A stretch of DNA of 64,000 nt from Rahnella bonaserana (lineage in GTDB: Bacteria > Pseudomonadota > Gammaproteobacteria > Enterobacterales > Enterobacteriaceae): the NCBI RefSeq assembly GCF_019049675.1, contig NZ_JAFMOW010000058.1, positions 62,001 through 126,000 on the forward strand, read 5' to 3'. This document shows, in pieces, positions 35,235 through 45,642 of this stretch. Made by a program: the position numbers and the translations under genes. Each line of letters starts with the position of its first letter. Position 1 is the stretch's first letter. The notes beneath the pieces were generated by a model. The model ran no database searches and had not been told where the DNA came from. It saw nothing but the letters and a program-made list of their open reading frames with translations.

Positions 35235-36332
35235 ATGTCAGGTAAAACACGAGTCATCAACAATACGGTAGCGGAAAACTCAGCCTCTGCGCATTTGCAG
35301 GATCCGCGCTGGCAGGCGGTTGTCAGCTGTGATGCAAATGCGGATGGCAAATTTGTTTATGCGGTAAAAACCACCGGAATTTACTGCGCTCCTTCATGCC
35401 CGTCGCGGCAGCCAAATCCGGAAAATATTCTCTATTTTGATGATGCCGAAGCCGCAGAACAGGCAGGATTTCGTCCGTGCAAACGCTGCCGTCAGGGACT
35501 GATTTCACTCGCCCAGTTTCACGCTCAGCGGGTAGCTCAGGCCTGCCGCTTGCTGGAGAGATCTGCCGACATGCTGACGCTCAATCAGCTGGCCGCCGAA
35601 GTAGGCATCAGTGCTTATCACTTTCATCGCCTGTTTAAGGCGCAAACCGGCGTGACGCCTAAAGAATATCAGCAGGCGCAGCGCGCCCGGCGCGTACGTG
35701 AAAAACTGACTGATTCTGCAACGATAACCGAAGCGATCCACGCGGCAGGATATCCTTCTGATGGCCGGTTTTACGAAACGTCCGCAGCCACGCTGGGCAT
35801 GACGCCGCAAAATTTCCGTTCCGGCGGCCGCGATGTGCGCGTCTGGTTTGCTGTCGGAAAATCTTCACTTGGCGATATTCTGGTTGCCGAAAGTCAGCGG
35901 GGGATCTGCGCTATTTTACTGGGGGACGACCCTGAACAGCTGATCAATGAGCTACAAAACAGTTTTCCACAAGCGGAATTACTGGGCGGCGATGCGGATT
36001 TCGAACAGCGAATTACTTTGGTTGTTGGCTTTGTTGAAGCACCCCAGATTGGGCTTGATTTGCCGCTGGATATTCGCGGGACGGCGTTCCAGCAGCGCGT
36101 GTGGCAGGCATTACGTGATATTCCGCCGGGAAACACCGCCAGTTATGCCGAGATTGCCACTAAAATTGGTTCGCCTAAATCAGTCCGCGCAGTGGCCGGA
36201 GCCTGCGCCGCAAACCTGCTGGCGGTCGCCATTCCCTGTCATCGGGTGGTTAAAACGGGCGGTAATATTTCCGGTTACCGCTGGGGCGTGGAACGAAAAC
36301 GCAGTTTGCTGGCGCGGGAAGAGAAAGGCTGA
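35235..36332 (+). CDS. ada: Bifunctional Ada: methylphosphotriester/O6-methylguanine methyltransferase and activator
   Basis: 365 residues from ATG 35235 (GCGAGG just upstream); E. coli Ada has 354. The N-terminal zinc domain has C51, C55, C82 and C85 (CAPSC and CKRC), where the first cysteine accepts methyl groups from phosphotriesters. An AraC-type DNA-binding domain follows (about residues 95-190). The C-terminal O6-methylguanine methyltransferase has the active-site PCHR motif with C335. Methylated Ada activates the adaptive response. No alkB or other ada operon partner follows; the next gene is an acetyltransferase. Confidence 0.95.
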   Translation: MSGKTRVINNTVAENSASAHLQDPRWQAVVSCDANADGKFVYAVKTTGIYCAPSCPSRQPNPENILYFDDAEAAEQAGFRPCKRCRQGLISLAQFHAQRVAQACRLLERSADMLTLNQLAAEVGISAYHFHRLFKAQTGVTPKEYQQAQRARRVREKLTDSATITEAIHAAGYPSDGRFYETSAATLGMTPQNFRSGGRDVRVWFAVGKSSLGDILVAESQRGICAILLGDDPEQLINELQNSFPQAELLGGDADFEQRITLVVGFVEAPQIGLDLPLDIRGTAFQQRVWQALRDIPPGNTASYAEIATKIGSPKSVRAVAGACAANLLAVAIPCHRVVKTGGNISGYRWGVERKRSLLAREEKG

Positions 36333-36384
36333 CTATACTCAGCTGACTTCATGATTTCCGAAACTTTTACTAACGAGGAATGCC

Positions 36385-36924
36385 GTGCCAGCCTGCATTT
36401 TACGGATTGCTGAACCGAAAGATATCGACTCACTTGCCCGATTACACGTTGCTATCTGGCGGGATACTTATCGTGAACTGGCTCCACCGGAAGCGTTTAC
36501 GGCGCTTGATGTGCCGCGCCGTAAATCCTTCTGGCAGGATAAATTCGATCATCCTGCTGCCGGCCAGGGCATTTTTATCGCCGAGGTTGAGGGCGAATTA
36601 GCCGGATTCAGTCTGGCTTCAGCTTCCTCAAACCCTGAATTTGACGATATGGCCGAAATTAAATTCCTGTACGTTTCACCGGAATTTAAGCGTCAGGGGA
36701 TCGGCAGGTTGCTGATTGCCAAAGCCGCAACACATCTGGCTGATGAAGGTTTCAAAAGTGCAGGGCTGGGGGTGGTAGAAGGCAACGAGCCTGCAATTGA
36801 GTTCTATCGCGCTTTAGGGGGGCGGGAATCCGGGCGCTATACCGATGCCGGTCCGCTGTGGCGTTCGCCTAATATTATCTATGCGTGGCCTGATGTCAGG
36901 GTACTGTCTGCGCTGAATTCCTGA
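36385..36924 (+). CDS. GNAT-family N-acetyltransferase
   Basis: 179 residues with a GTG start at 36385, supported by GAGGA five bases upstream; an ATG five bases earlier is out of frame. The acetyl-CoA motif is KRQGIGRLL with the preceding beta strand IKFLYVSPE, and NEPAIEFYRALGG matches the C-terminal GNAT motif. Substrate unknown. It lies 52 bases after ada on the same strand and could be co-transcribed. Confidence 0.85.
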   Translation: MPACILRIAEPKDIDSLARLHVAIWRDTYRELAPPEAFTALDVPRRKSFWQDKFDHPAAGQGIFIAEVEGELAGFSLASASSNPEFDDMAEIKFLYVSPEFKRQGIGRLLIAKAATHLADEGFKSAGLGVVEGNEPAIEFYRALGGRESGRYTDAGPLWRSPNIIYAWPDVRVLSALNS

Positions 36925-36983
36925 GTTGTTTTATCTGAATAAACAGTTCTGCCTGCGTCAGTAAACAACGCAGGCAATGCCTG

Positions 36984-37685
36984 TCAGCGCAGCTCTTCCA
37001 GACGCTGCTTCTGCTGACCTTGCGCATTGAAATTATCTGCACTTAACCAGCGATCAAACGCTGCCTTAGAAGCCGGCCATTCGTGGTCAAGAACCGAATA
37101 CCAGCAGGTATCGCGATTGTGGCTTTTATTGATGATCGCCTGACGGAACATACCTTCATACTCAAACCCGAAGCGTTTTGCTGCCAGTTTCGACGGCTCA
37201 TTCAGGCTGTGGCATTTCCATTCGCAGCGGCGATATTTCAAGGTATCGAACAGATAACGTTGCAGCAGGTAAATGGCTTCAGTGCCAAAACGTGTGCGTT
37301 TCATCAGCGGTGACCAGTTCACCCAGCCAATTTCGGCAACACCATTCACGGCATCAATACGCATCAGAGAAACGCTGCCCACGGCGCGCTGTGTTTCGTT
37401 ATCCACCACTGCGAAAAACAGCGGGTCTTCACTTTTTTCCTGCTGGGAAATAAACAGATCGCAATCTGACTGAGTGGCAGGGCGGTCGACGGCGAGATAG
37501 GTCCAGTCCCGATTGTCATCAATGCTATGCCAGGCGTTAAATAAATCCTTACTGTGGCGTTCGCAAGTCAGAGGCTCAAGATGACACCAGAGGCCATCGA
37601 GCTGTACATGTGCAGGGCGCTCGCGGGGCTGCCAGTCGGGAAGGGCGTCACCGATGGGTTGGCCAAAGTGGTTCAGGGTGGTCAT
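36984..37685 (-). CDS. GNAT-family N-acetyltransferase, RimJ/RimL-like
   Basis: 233 residues using the ATG at 37685 (MTTLNHFGQP), which has GGGA six bases upstream; an ATG four codons earlier is less well placed. The pattern VNWSPLMKRTRFGTEAIYLL and KYRRCEWKCHSLNEPSKLAAKRFGFEYEG is typical of RimJ/RimL-type protein or small-molecule acetyltransferases. The C-terminal tail is Gln/Arg rich. Substrate unknown. Confidence 0.87.
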   Translation of the reverse strand: MTTLNHFGQPIGDALPDWQPRERPAHVQLDGLWCHLEPLTCERHSKDLFNAWHSIDDNRDWTYLAVDRPATQSDCDLFISQQEKSEDPLFFAVVDNETQRAVGSVSLMRIDAVNGVAEIGWVNWSPLMKRTRFGTEAIYLLQRYLFDTLKYRRCEWKCHSLNEPSKLAAKRFGFEYEGMFRQAIINKSHNRDTCWYSVLDHEWPASKAAFDRWLSADNFNAQGQQKQRLEELR

Positions 37686-37770
37686 AGCAGTTCCCATTTT
37701 ACTATTAATGAACTTCCATAAAATCAGAATGGAATGACAGCTGCAACCTGCACTTCAATAAAAATCCGGA

Positions 37771-37790
37771 AAGCGGGCGGCGGCCCGCTT
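37771..37790 (-). terminator. Terminator of the gat operon
   Basis: Perfect 8-bp stem AAGCGGGC / GCCCGCTT with a 4-base loop, 17 bases after the gatY stop on the minus strand; a T-rich stretch follows after CCGGA. Confidence 0.7.
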
Positions 37791-37806
37791 CGTTAAGACT
37801 GGCGCA

Positions 37807-39715
<1,909 letters not shown>

Positions 39716-39729
39716 AGTCGGTTTCCTTA

Positions 39730-39750
39730 AGCGGGGGGGATCCCCCCGCT
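39730..39750. repeat. GC-rich palindrome between gatC and gatD
   Basis: AGCGGGGGG and CCCCCCGCT flank a 3-base centre in the 44-base intercistronic gap. It may be an internal attenuator or an RNA-processing/stabilising hairpin that adjusts transporter versus enzyme levels. Confidence 0.65.
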
Positions 39751-39759
39751 GAGATGAAG

Positions 39760-41127
39760 TTAAGAATTGGCCTGTGCAATAACTGCCTGTTTTTTAGCCT
39801 GAGTAAACTGGCGGGCACGACGCCATGTCAGGAAGACCCCGATGGCATAGAAGACGCCGATCACGCTCAGTCCAGCGATGTTCTTCAGTGTGCAGAGCTG
39901 AATCAGCAGATAGGTGACAGGTGAACCGCCCTGATCCATAGAGGCTACTCTTCCGCCTGCGGTAAGCGCGCCAGCATTGGCAGCCAGTTGCGTATGCAGT
40001 TCAATCGTCTGAGTAGCAATCCACAATGTGATGCTCATGATGATGCAGCCGGAGATAAGCGTGCGGAACAAGTTACCCTGATGCACGGCTACGGCGATGG
40101 CAACGAAGAAACCGATAGTGGCGAGATCCCCGAACGGCAGAACCTGATTGCCTGGTACCAACACTGCAATCAGGATGGTCAACGGAATGAAGATCAGGCT
40201 GGCAGATACCACTGCAGTGTGGCCGAGCAGCAGTGCGGGATCCAAACCAATCAGGAATTCCTGTCCGCCAAAGCGTGCTTGCAATCGAGTACGGGCATGG
40301 CGGGCAATTGGGGTTAAGCCGTCCATGATGGGTTTGATCACTCGTGGCATCAGGAGCATCACTGCCGCTGTTTTCACAGCCAGCTGCAGTACGCCCTTAA
40401 CATCGTAACCGGCGAGGAAACCAATAATCAGCCCCATCACAAAGCCGACGGTGACCGGTTCCCCAAAGGGACCGAAACGTTTTTGAACATCGTCAGCGCT
40501 GAAGTGGATTTTGTTCAGCCCCGGGATTTTCTCAATGATGGTATCAACCAGTACGGCAATCGGGCCGAGATAGGCTGAAGAACCATGCGGAATCGCAATG
40601 CCTTCGAGGTTAAAGAAATCCCGGGTATCTTTCGCAAACCAGTCACCCAGTTTGTAGATAAACGCTGCATGTACAACGACACCCATAATCCCCAGCCAGT
40701 AAGAGCCGGTGGCCAGATGCAGCATGGCGCCAGTGAACGTCATGTGCCAGATGTTCCAGATATCCACATTGACTACACGCGTCATGCGGGTCAGCAACAT
40801 CACAATATTCACACCTATGGCAATCGGAATGGCAACCAGTGCAATTTGTGAAGCCCAGGTCATTGGAGACGAACCTGGCCAGCCAATATCAACCACCTGC
40901 AGGTTGATTTCGAAGTGCTCTGCCATGGCTTTTGCCGCAGGCCCGATGGAGTCGAGCATCAGGCCGATGACTAATCCAATCCCGACAAAACCTATACCGA
41001 TATGAATTGCCGATTTAAATGAATCCCCCAGTTTCATTCCTAATATCAGAGAGAAAACAATAATCACGCCGGGCAACATGACTGTTGGACCCAGATCGAG
41101 GATGTAGCGCATTATTTCAGTAAACAT
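39760..41127 (-). CDS. gatC: Galactitol-specific PTS enzyme IIC
   Basis: 455 residues (E. coli 451), an integral membrane permease of the Gat PTS family with many hydrophobic segments, beginning MFTEIMRYILDLGPTVMLPG. The conserved EGIAIPHGSSAYLGP loop is present. It takes up galactitol with phosphorylation to galactitol-1-phosphate. Three bases after gatB. Confidence 0.95.
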   Translation of the reverse strand: MFTEIMRYILDLGPTVMLPGVIIVFSLILGMKLGDSFKSAIHIGIGFVGIGLVIGLMLDSIGPAAKAMAEHFEINLQVVDIGWPGSSPMTWASQIALVAIPIAIGVNIVMLLTRMTRVVNVDIWNIWHMTFTGAMLHLATGSYWLGIMGVVVHAAFIYKLGDWFAKDTRDFFNLEGIAIPHGSSAYLGPIAVLVDTIIEKIPGLNKIHFSADDVQKRFGPFGEPVTVGFVMGLIIGFLAGYDVKGVLQLAVKTAAVMLLMPRVIKPIMDGLTPIARHARTRLQARFGGQEFLIGLDPALLLGHTAVVSASLIFIPLTILIAVLVPGNQVLPFGDLATIGFFVAIAVAVHQGNLFRTLISGCIIMSITLWIATQTIELHTQLAANAGALTAGGRVASMDQGGSPVTYLLIQLCTLKNIAGLSVIGVFYAIGVFLTWRRARQFTQAKKQAVIAQANS

Positions 41128-41130
41128 GGC

Positions 41131-41415
41131 TTACTCCTGTAACAGGGTCAGTATTTGCTGGCGCAATGTATCCATGCCCACACCCGAGATGAACGGCATC
41201 CCATGAACCACCGGAATGGTGCCGAATGTACGGTCGACTCTGGCAGTGGTACAAATCAGATGAGCACCGTCCATGTAGGTTTCGATCTCCGTTACGCGAC
41301 ACTGTACGAGATCCACTTGTATGCCGTGTGCCTCACACAGTTCTTTGATTTCTTCCGCTGCCAGCGTAGATGTGGCAACGGCTCCGCCACAGGCGACAAT
41401 AATTTTTCGCTTCAC
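41131..41415 (-). CDS. gatB: Galactitol-specific PTS enzyme IIB
   Basis: 94 residues, as in E. coli. The phosphorylated cysteine is C9 in [17 protein letters not shown]. It receives phosphate from GatA and passes it to the sugar at GatC. Confidence 0.95.
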   Translation of the reverse strand: MKRKIIVACGGAVATSTLAAEEIKELCEAHGIQVDLVQCRVTEIETYMDGAHLICTTARVDRTFGTIPVVHGMPFISGVGMDTLRQQILTLLQE

Positions 41416-41490
41416 GTTAAGGCTCCTTAATAGGTTGTTTTTGATATTATTTTTTTAGGTAAGACGTCGGGTTCAATGCTGAGAATGCAA

Positions 41491-41973
41491 TCAGGTGCAA
41501 GCGGCGGATTGCTTCTCCGGTGATGAGATAAAAATGTGTTTTTTAAACAGCGTGGAAAGCTGTTCTTCAGGCACCGTCAGCAAACTTTCGCAAAAAGCGG
41601 AGTCTTGCAACTGGCTGAATAACTGGCGTAATAACTTCAGCTGTTCGGCCGGATGGGTGACTATCAGGGCAATAATCAGTGACGCAGGAATGGTTCCGTC
41701 ATCATCTGCCTGAAAAAATTCCACTGCTGTATCGGGCCTGATGAGATAAATGGCCGGACTGCGGGCATGTGTCGCTTCACAGTGGGGAATGGCGACTGCA
41801 TGATGTTCCAGCTGGATCCCTGTTGGAAATTCAGCTTCGCGGTTTAGCAGCGCTAGCGGATACGTTGTTTCCACTACGTCTTCCTGCACCATACGTTCAC
41901 CGATATGCGTGAGCGCCTCGTGATAATCCGCAAAACTGATGCCGGTTTTAACGAAAACCTCGCAGTTACGCAT
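41491..41973 (-). CDS. gatA: Galactitol-specific PTS enzyme IIA
   Basis: 160 residues from ATG 41973 ([11 protein letters not shown]); a longer frame overlaps gatZ and is not used. The phospho-accepting histidine is H64 in [14 protein letters not shown]. The start overlaps gatZ by 8 bases. Confidence 0.93.
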   Translation of the reverse strand: MRNCEVFVKTGISFADYHEALTHIGERMVQEDVVETTYPLALLNREAEFPTGIQLEHHAVAIPHCEATHARSPAIYLIRPDTAVEFFQADDDGTIPASLIIALIVTHPAEQLKLLRQLFSQLQDSAFCESLLTVPEEQLSTLFKKHIFISSPEKQSAACT

Positions 41974-43261
41974 GGCAGGCTCCTTCCTGAAGGGTTTGCG
42001 CAGGCGTGCAGCCGAAATGGTAAGCGCGTAAAACATCCTGAATTTTATCGAGAATAAGTTCGTGCGGATCGCTGGCGAGTTCCCCGGTCATTACCCTTTC
42101 AAACTGAGCGGGGAGGTACTGGCTCAGTAATCCCAGAGGGATTTCCACTGATTGCAGGTTGGCGATTAAGACTTCCATCGCACGGTTAATGCGGGCGTGA
42201 GGCCAGTAGTAGCGTATGCGATCTGACAGGCTGAAATGCAGGTCGATGAGCGAAAGGCTAAATGTCGAATGGTAATATTTTTTCCAGTAACCTGGCTCAT
42301 CCAGCATAACGCTATCTATAACCGTCAGGATCTGGCTGCGGGACTCAGCTGCGATCAGTACCTGTTCAATGTTTGCCAGTGCGAAGACGGCTTCCCGTAA
42401 GGCAAAAGTCAAAGCTGGACCCACTTTCAGGATGGCAAAGTGGTCATTCACCAGGCTGCGGTAGGAATCACGGGTCTGGTAATCAGTAGAATGTGCTTCG
42501 TAAATTAGCGGGGTAGTCGCAATGTACGCAGACAGATCCCGGGCGAGTTCGGGCTGGTAGTGGATTACACGGCTATGATCGAATTCCACCCCAGGCTGGA
42601 CTACGACGGCGATAATCCTGTTTATTGCATCATTCAGCCCGAGTTCAGCAAATGCCTGATGGTGCATATCGAGTGTGGCTTTGGCGTCTGCGGCTTTTGT
42701 GACATGAACATGCTCGATGGAGGAGGATTCACCGCCGGGCACAGGAACTTCTGTACCAATGACATAGGTCAGCAGCTTTTTCTGTTCTGGAGTAGCTACC
42801 CTTTCTGCGACCTGACATAAACGCGCAGCGCGTTGAGCCACAACAAGTGGATCCAGAGGGACAGGATCGTCCAGGCAGGACATGGACGCATCCAGATGAA
42901 TTTTGCTGAACCCCGCTTCGACATAGCGGGCAATCAGCACCTCGGCTTTTGCCATTGCACTTTCAGCGGTTTCGTTCTGCCAGCAGTTTGGCCCCAGATG
43001 ATCCCCACCTAAAATCAGACGATGCATCGGGAACCCCATATTTTCAGCAATCGCGAGAACGAAATCTCGAAAATCCATCGGCAGCATCCCGGTGTAACCG
43101 CCAAACTGATTGACCTGATTTGAGGTCGCTTCGATCAGCACTTTGCGCTCTGTATGCAGGTCTTCACGTAATGCCGCTTCAATCACAAGAGGATGCGCAG
43201 AGCACACTGAGCAGATACCCATTCTTTCGCTTGTCTTGTGTTTAGCAATAATGTCTTTCAT
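41966..43261 (-). CDS. gatZ: Tagatose-1,6-bisphosphate aldolase subunit GatZ
   Basis: 431 residues from ATG 43261 ([20 protein letters not shown]); the frame extends upstream through the promoter and is not used. It contains [22 protein letters not shown] and [12 protein letters not shown], characteristic of GatZ/KbaZ, which stabilises and activates the GatY aldolase. It is the first gene of the operon here. Confidence 0.94.
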   Translation of the reverse strand: MKDIIAKHKTSERMGICSVCSAHPLVIEAALREDLHTERKVLIEATSNQVNQFGGYTGMLPMDFRDFVLAIAENMGFPMHRLILGGDHLGPNCWQNETAESAMAKAEVLIARYVEAGFSKIHLDASMSCLDDPVPLDPLVVAQRAARLCQVAERVATPEQKKLLTYVIGTEVPVPGGESSSIEHVHVTKAADAKATLDMHHQAFAELGLNDAINRIIAVVVQPGVEFDHSRVIHYQPELARDLSAYIATTPLIYEAHSTDYQTRDSYRSLVNDHFAILKVGPALTFALREAVFALANIEQVLIAAESRSQILTVIDSVMLDEPGYWKKYYHSTFSLSLIDLHFSLSDRIRYYWPHARINRAMEVLIANLQSVEIPLGLLSQYLPAQFERVMTGELASDPHELILDKIQDVLRAYHFGCTPAQTLQEGACHA

Positions 43262-43332
43262 TTTGTGCCTCCGTTTGTTTCCGAAGAGGATCGTACCTTT
43301 ACAAAAGCCAAACAATAGCGTTTTCTGCATTA

Positions 43333-43348
43333 TGTGATGGCGATCGAA
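43333..43348 (+). promoter_or_regulatory. Candidate CRP site between gatZ and gatR
   Basis: TGTGA-N6-TCGAA: a perfect left half-site and 3 of 5 matches in the right half. It lies 72 bases upstream of gatZ. E. coli gat is under catabolite control, which makes this plausible. Confidence 0.45.
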
Positions 43349-43387
43349 ATGTTTCGTAAGTTTATTGCATTCGTTTTCTTTCGTTTC
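43344..43387. promoter_or_regulatory. TTTCG-repeat cluster, candidate GatR operators
   Basis: Inverted CGAAA-TG-TTTCG (43345-43356) and two direct TTCGTTT repeats ten bases apart (43370 and 43380). DeoR/GlpR-type repressors bind TTCG-containing half-sites, and the cluster lies in the divergent gatZ-gatR promoter region. Confidence 0.5.
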
Positions 43388-43537
43388 AGGAGGCGTCTCG
43401 GGAAATGATAAGATAAAGTTTGAGAATGCAGCCCAGGCACATCGGGAGTTGCTATGATTCACAGCGCAGGGAATTTTTACTCCTCATTAAGGTGCCTTTT
43501 GTTTACACTGTGAGGAAGATGACCTTTCGGATTACTC

Positions 43538-44323
43538 ATGATGAATACTTATGAACGTCGCAATAAAATCATTGATTTAGTGAATGAAAATGGCAGTGTC
43601 CTGGTGGCTGACCTTTCGAGTGCTTTCGAAGTTTCAGAGGTGACCATTCGTTCGGATTTGAGTTTGCTGGAGCAAAAGGGCGCACTTAGCCGTTTTCATG
43701 GTGGTGCGGCAAAATGGACTGCGAAGGAAGCTTCCGGTCACGAAAAACAGCCGGGAGAGTTGGTACTGGAAGAACGCTACCTTCAGGCCAGCGACCCGAA
43801 AAAACGTATCGCACAGGCGGCAGCTGGCATGGTTAAGCCCGGCGATACCGTGATCCTCGACAGTGGGAGCACAACGATGCTACTGGCTGAGGAGTTAGTA
43901 AAATCAGGGGACATCACGGTTATCACCAATAATCTTCCTGCTGCTTTTGTTCTCTCTGAAAACCCCGACATCACGCTGGTGGTCTGCGGGGGTACGCTTC
44001 GCCATAAAACCCGATCCTTACATGGCAATATCACGGAATATGCGTTGCAGGGTATCGTCGCTAACCTGATGTTTGTCGGCGCTGACGGCCTTGATGCGGC
44101 GACCGGGATTACTACCTTTAATGAAGGTTACAGCATCAGCGGAATTATGGCCGAGGCCGCTCAGCATGTCGTGGTTGTTACCGATTCCACCAAATTTGGA
44201 CGACGCGGTTATAACCTCGTGCTGCCTATGGAAAAAATTGACACCATCATTACTGACGCAGGTATCGGCAATGATGTGCTGCAGGCGCTTCAGCAAACGT
44301 CGACAGAGATTTTTGTTGTTTAA
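43538..44323 (+). CDS. gatR: Galactitol utilisation repressor, DeoR family
   Basis: 261 residues starting MMNTYERRNKIIDLVNENGS; the second ATG (43541) may be the true start as in E. coli GatR. Winged helix-turn-helix in about residues 20-60 (FEVSEVTIRSDLSLLEQKGA), then the sugar-phosphate-sensing domain with LDSGSTTMLLAEEL, VCGGTLRHKTRSLHG and DSTKFGRRG. Here gatR is divergent from the operon rather than at its 3' end as in E. coli. Confidence 0.94.
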   Translation: MMNTYERRNKIIDLVNENGSVLVADLSSAFEVSEVTIRSDLSLLEQKGALSRFHGGAAKWTAKEASGHEKQPGELVLEERYLQASDPKKRIAQAAAGMVKPGDTVILDSGSTTMLLAEELVKSGDITVITNNLPAAFVLSENPDITLVVCGGTLRHKTRSLHGNITEYALQGIVANLMFVGADGLDAATGITTFNEGYSISGIMAEAAQHVVVVTDSTKFGRRGYNLVLPMEKIDTIITDAGIGNDVLQALQQTSTEIFVV

Positions 44324-44478
44324 TCTTATCCGGTTTCTGACTTCAACCCGTGCTGACTTTATGGCCGCTGATGATAAAAAGATACTGGCACAACTGAGGG
44401 TTGCGCAGACGCGCGAGAAAAATTTTAACTGTTTCAGTAACAGCTATTGATAAGTGGAAGCGGTATTAATAAAGAAGG

Positions 44479-44500
44479 CCGCAGAGTAAGATCTCTGCGG
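44479..44500. terminator. Hairpin between convergent genes
   Basis: Perfect 8-bp stem CCGCAGAG / CTCTGCGG with loop TAAGAT between gatR and the convergent binding-protein gene. On the minus strand a T-rich stretch follows. Confidence 0.6.
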
Positions 44501-44514
44501 TGACGGGAAGGCAA

Positions 44515-45294
44515 TCAGGATTTTTTGTTATAAACTTCAAAAGTGAAGTATTTCTTTTCCAGCGTCTGATAAGTGCCGTTTTTGTGGATTTCTGCCAGCG
44601 CATGATTAATCAGTGTGAGATGCGCCATATCGTCCTTGCGCAGGCCTATTGCCGTGCCTTCACCCAGGTAATGGGTGTCCGTCAATGGCTCACCGGCAAA
44701 AGCATACCCCGCGCCTTCAGGCGTTTTTAGAAAGCCCGTTTCTGCTGCAGCTGCATTAGTCAGGGTGACATCAATGCGTCCAGACGCAAGATCCTGATTA
44801 ACAAAATCCTGATTCTGATATGAGATGACATCTACACCTTTCTTCTGCCACTCACCCTGCGCGTAGGCTTCCTGCGTGGTGCCCTGTGCCACACCGACGG
44901 TTTTTCCTTTCAATGAATCCGCTGTGGGTTGCAAACCGCTGCCTTTCTTTGCAATTAACACACTGGGTACGTGATAAAGCATGTCTGAGAAATTGACCTG
45001 CGTTTTACGTTTTGGCGTCATGGACATTGCAGAGAGTACCGCATCAAACTTTTTAGCGTTCAGCGCCGGGATAATGCCGTCATAGGCGGTTTCGACCCAT
45101 TCACATTTCACTTGTGCCTGCGCGCAAATGGCATTGCCTAAGTCGATATCAAAACCGACCAACTGACCATCTGGTGCTTTGGATTCAAAAGGTGGGAAAG
45201 AGGGATCGACGCCAAAGCGCAACGTAGTTTCTGCCTGTGCCAGGCCGCTGGTGGCCGATAATGTCGCGATGATAAGAAGGGTGATTTTTTTCAC
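44515..45294 (-). CDS. Periplasmic lysine/arginine/ornithine-type binding protein (ArgT class), orphan
   Basis: 259 residues with a GTG start at 45294, supported by CCGGAG seven to nine bases upstream and a normal signal peptide (KKITLLIIATLSATSGLAQA). The mature part has FPPFESKAPDGQLVGFDIDLG, the ligand-binding pattern of cationic amino-acid receptors. E. coli ArgT is 260 residues. No permease or ATPase genes are adjacent, so it probably feeds a HisQMP-type complex encoded elsewhere. The longer frame to 45429 has an unlikely N-terminus. Confidence 0.88.
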   Translation of the reverse strand: MKKITLLIIATLSATSGLAQAETTLRFGVDPSFPPFESKAPDGQLVGFDIDLGNAICAQAQVKCEWVETAYDGIIPALNAKKFDAVLSAMSMTPKRKTQVNFSDMLYHVPSVLIAKKGSGLQPTADSLKGKTVGVAQGTTQEAYAQGEWQKKGVDVISYQNQDFVNQDLASGRIDVTLTNAAAAETGFLKTPEGAGYAFAGEPLTDTHYLGEGTAIGLRKDDMAHLTLINHALAEIHKNGTYQTLEKKYFTFEVYNKKS

Positions 45295-45557
45295 AAGTTT
45301 TCTCCGGTGATGCTCAATAAAAACAATCCCCCGCCTGGCTGTGGCGAGGGTAAAGGAGGGGGATATATTTTGAATATGACGACTGGACTTATTGTGGTCA
45401 AGCGGCAAACTTATGTTCAAAACGGGCAATAGTGTGACATAGGGGGGATTGGTTTTTGGGCAGAATAAGTGAGGGGATTAGGGTGGGGATTGCAGGGTAA
45501 GTTCTGAATAACATTTTAAAAACAACAGGATAAATCTGCTGAAGCTAACAGCCAAAA

Positions 45558-45591
45558 AAATCGCCTTTACCCGCAGGGATAAAGGCGATTT
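45558..45591 (-). terminator. Terminator of the chitinase gene
   Basis: Perfect 12-bp stem AAATCGCCTTTA / TAAAGGCGATTT with a 10-base loop; the minus strand continues with T7. It lies 52 bases after the chitinase stop. Confidence 0.92.
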
Positions 45592-45642
45592 AACGTTTAC
45601 AGATGGCCTAACATGACAGGGTCAATGGCCGTTCACGGAAGA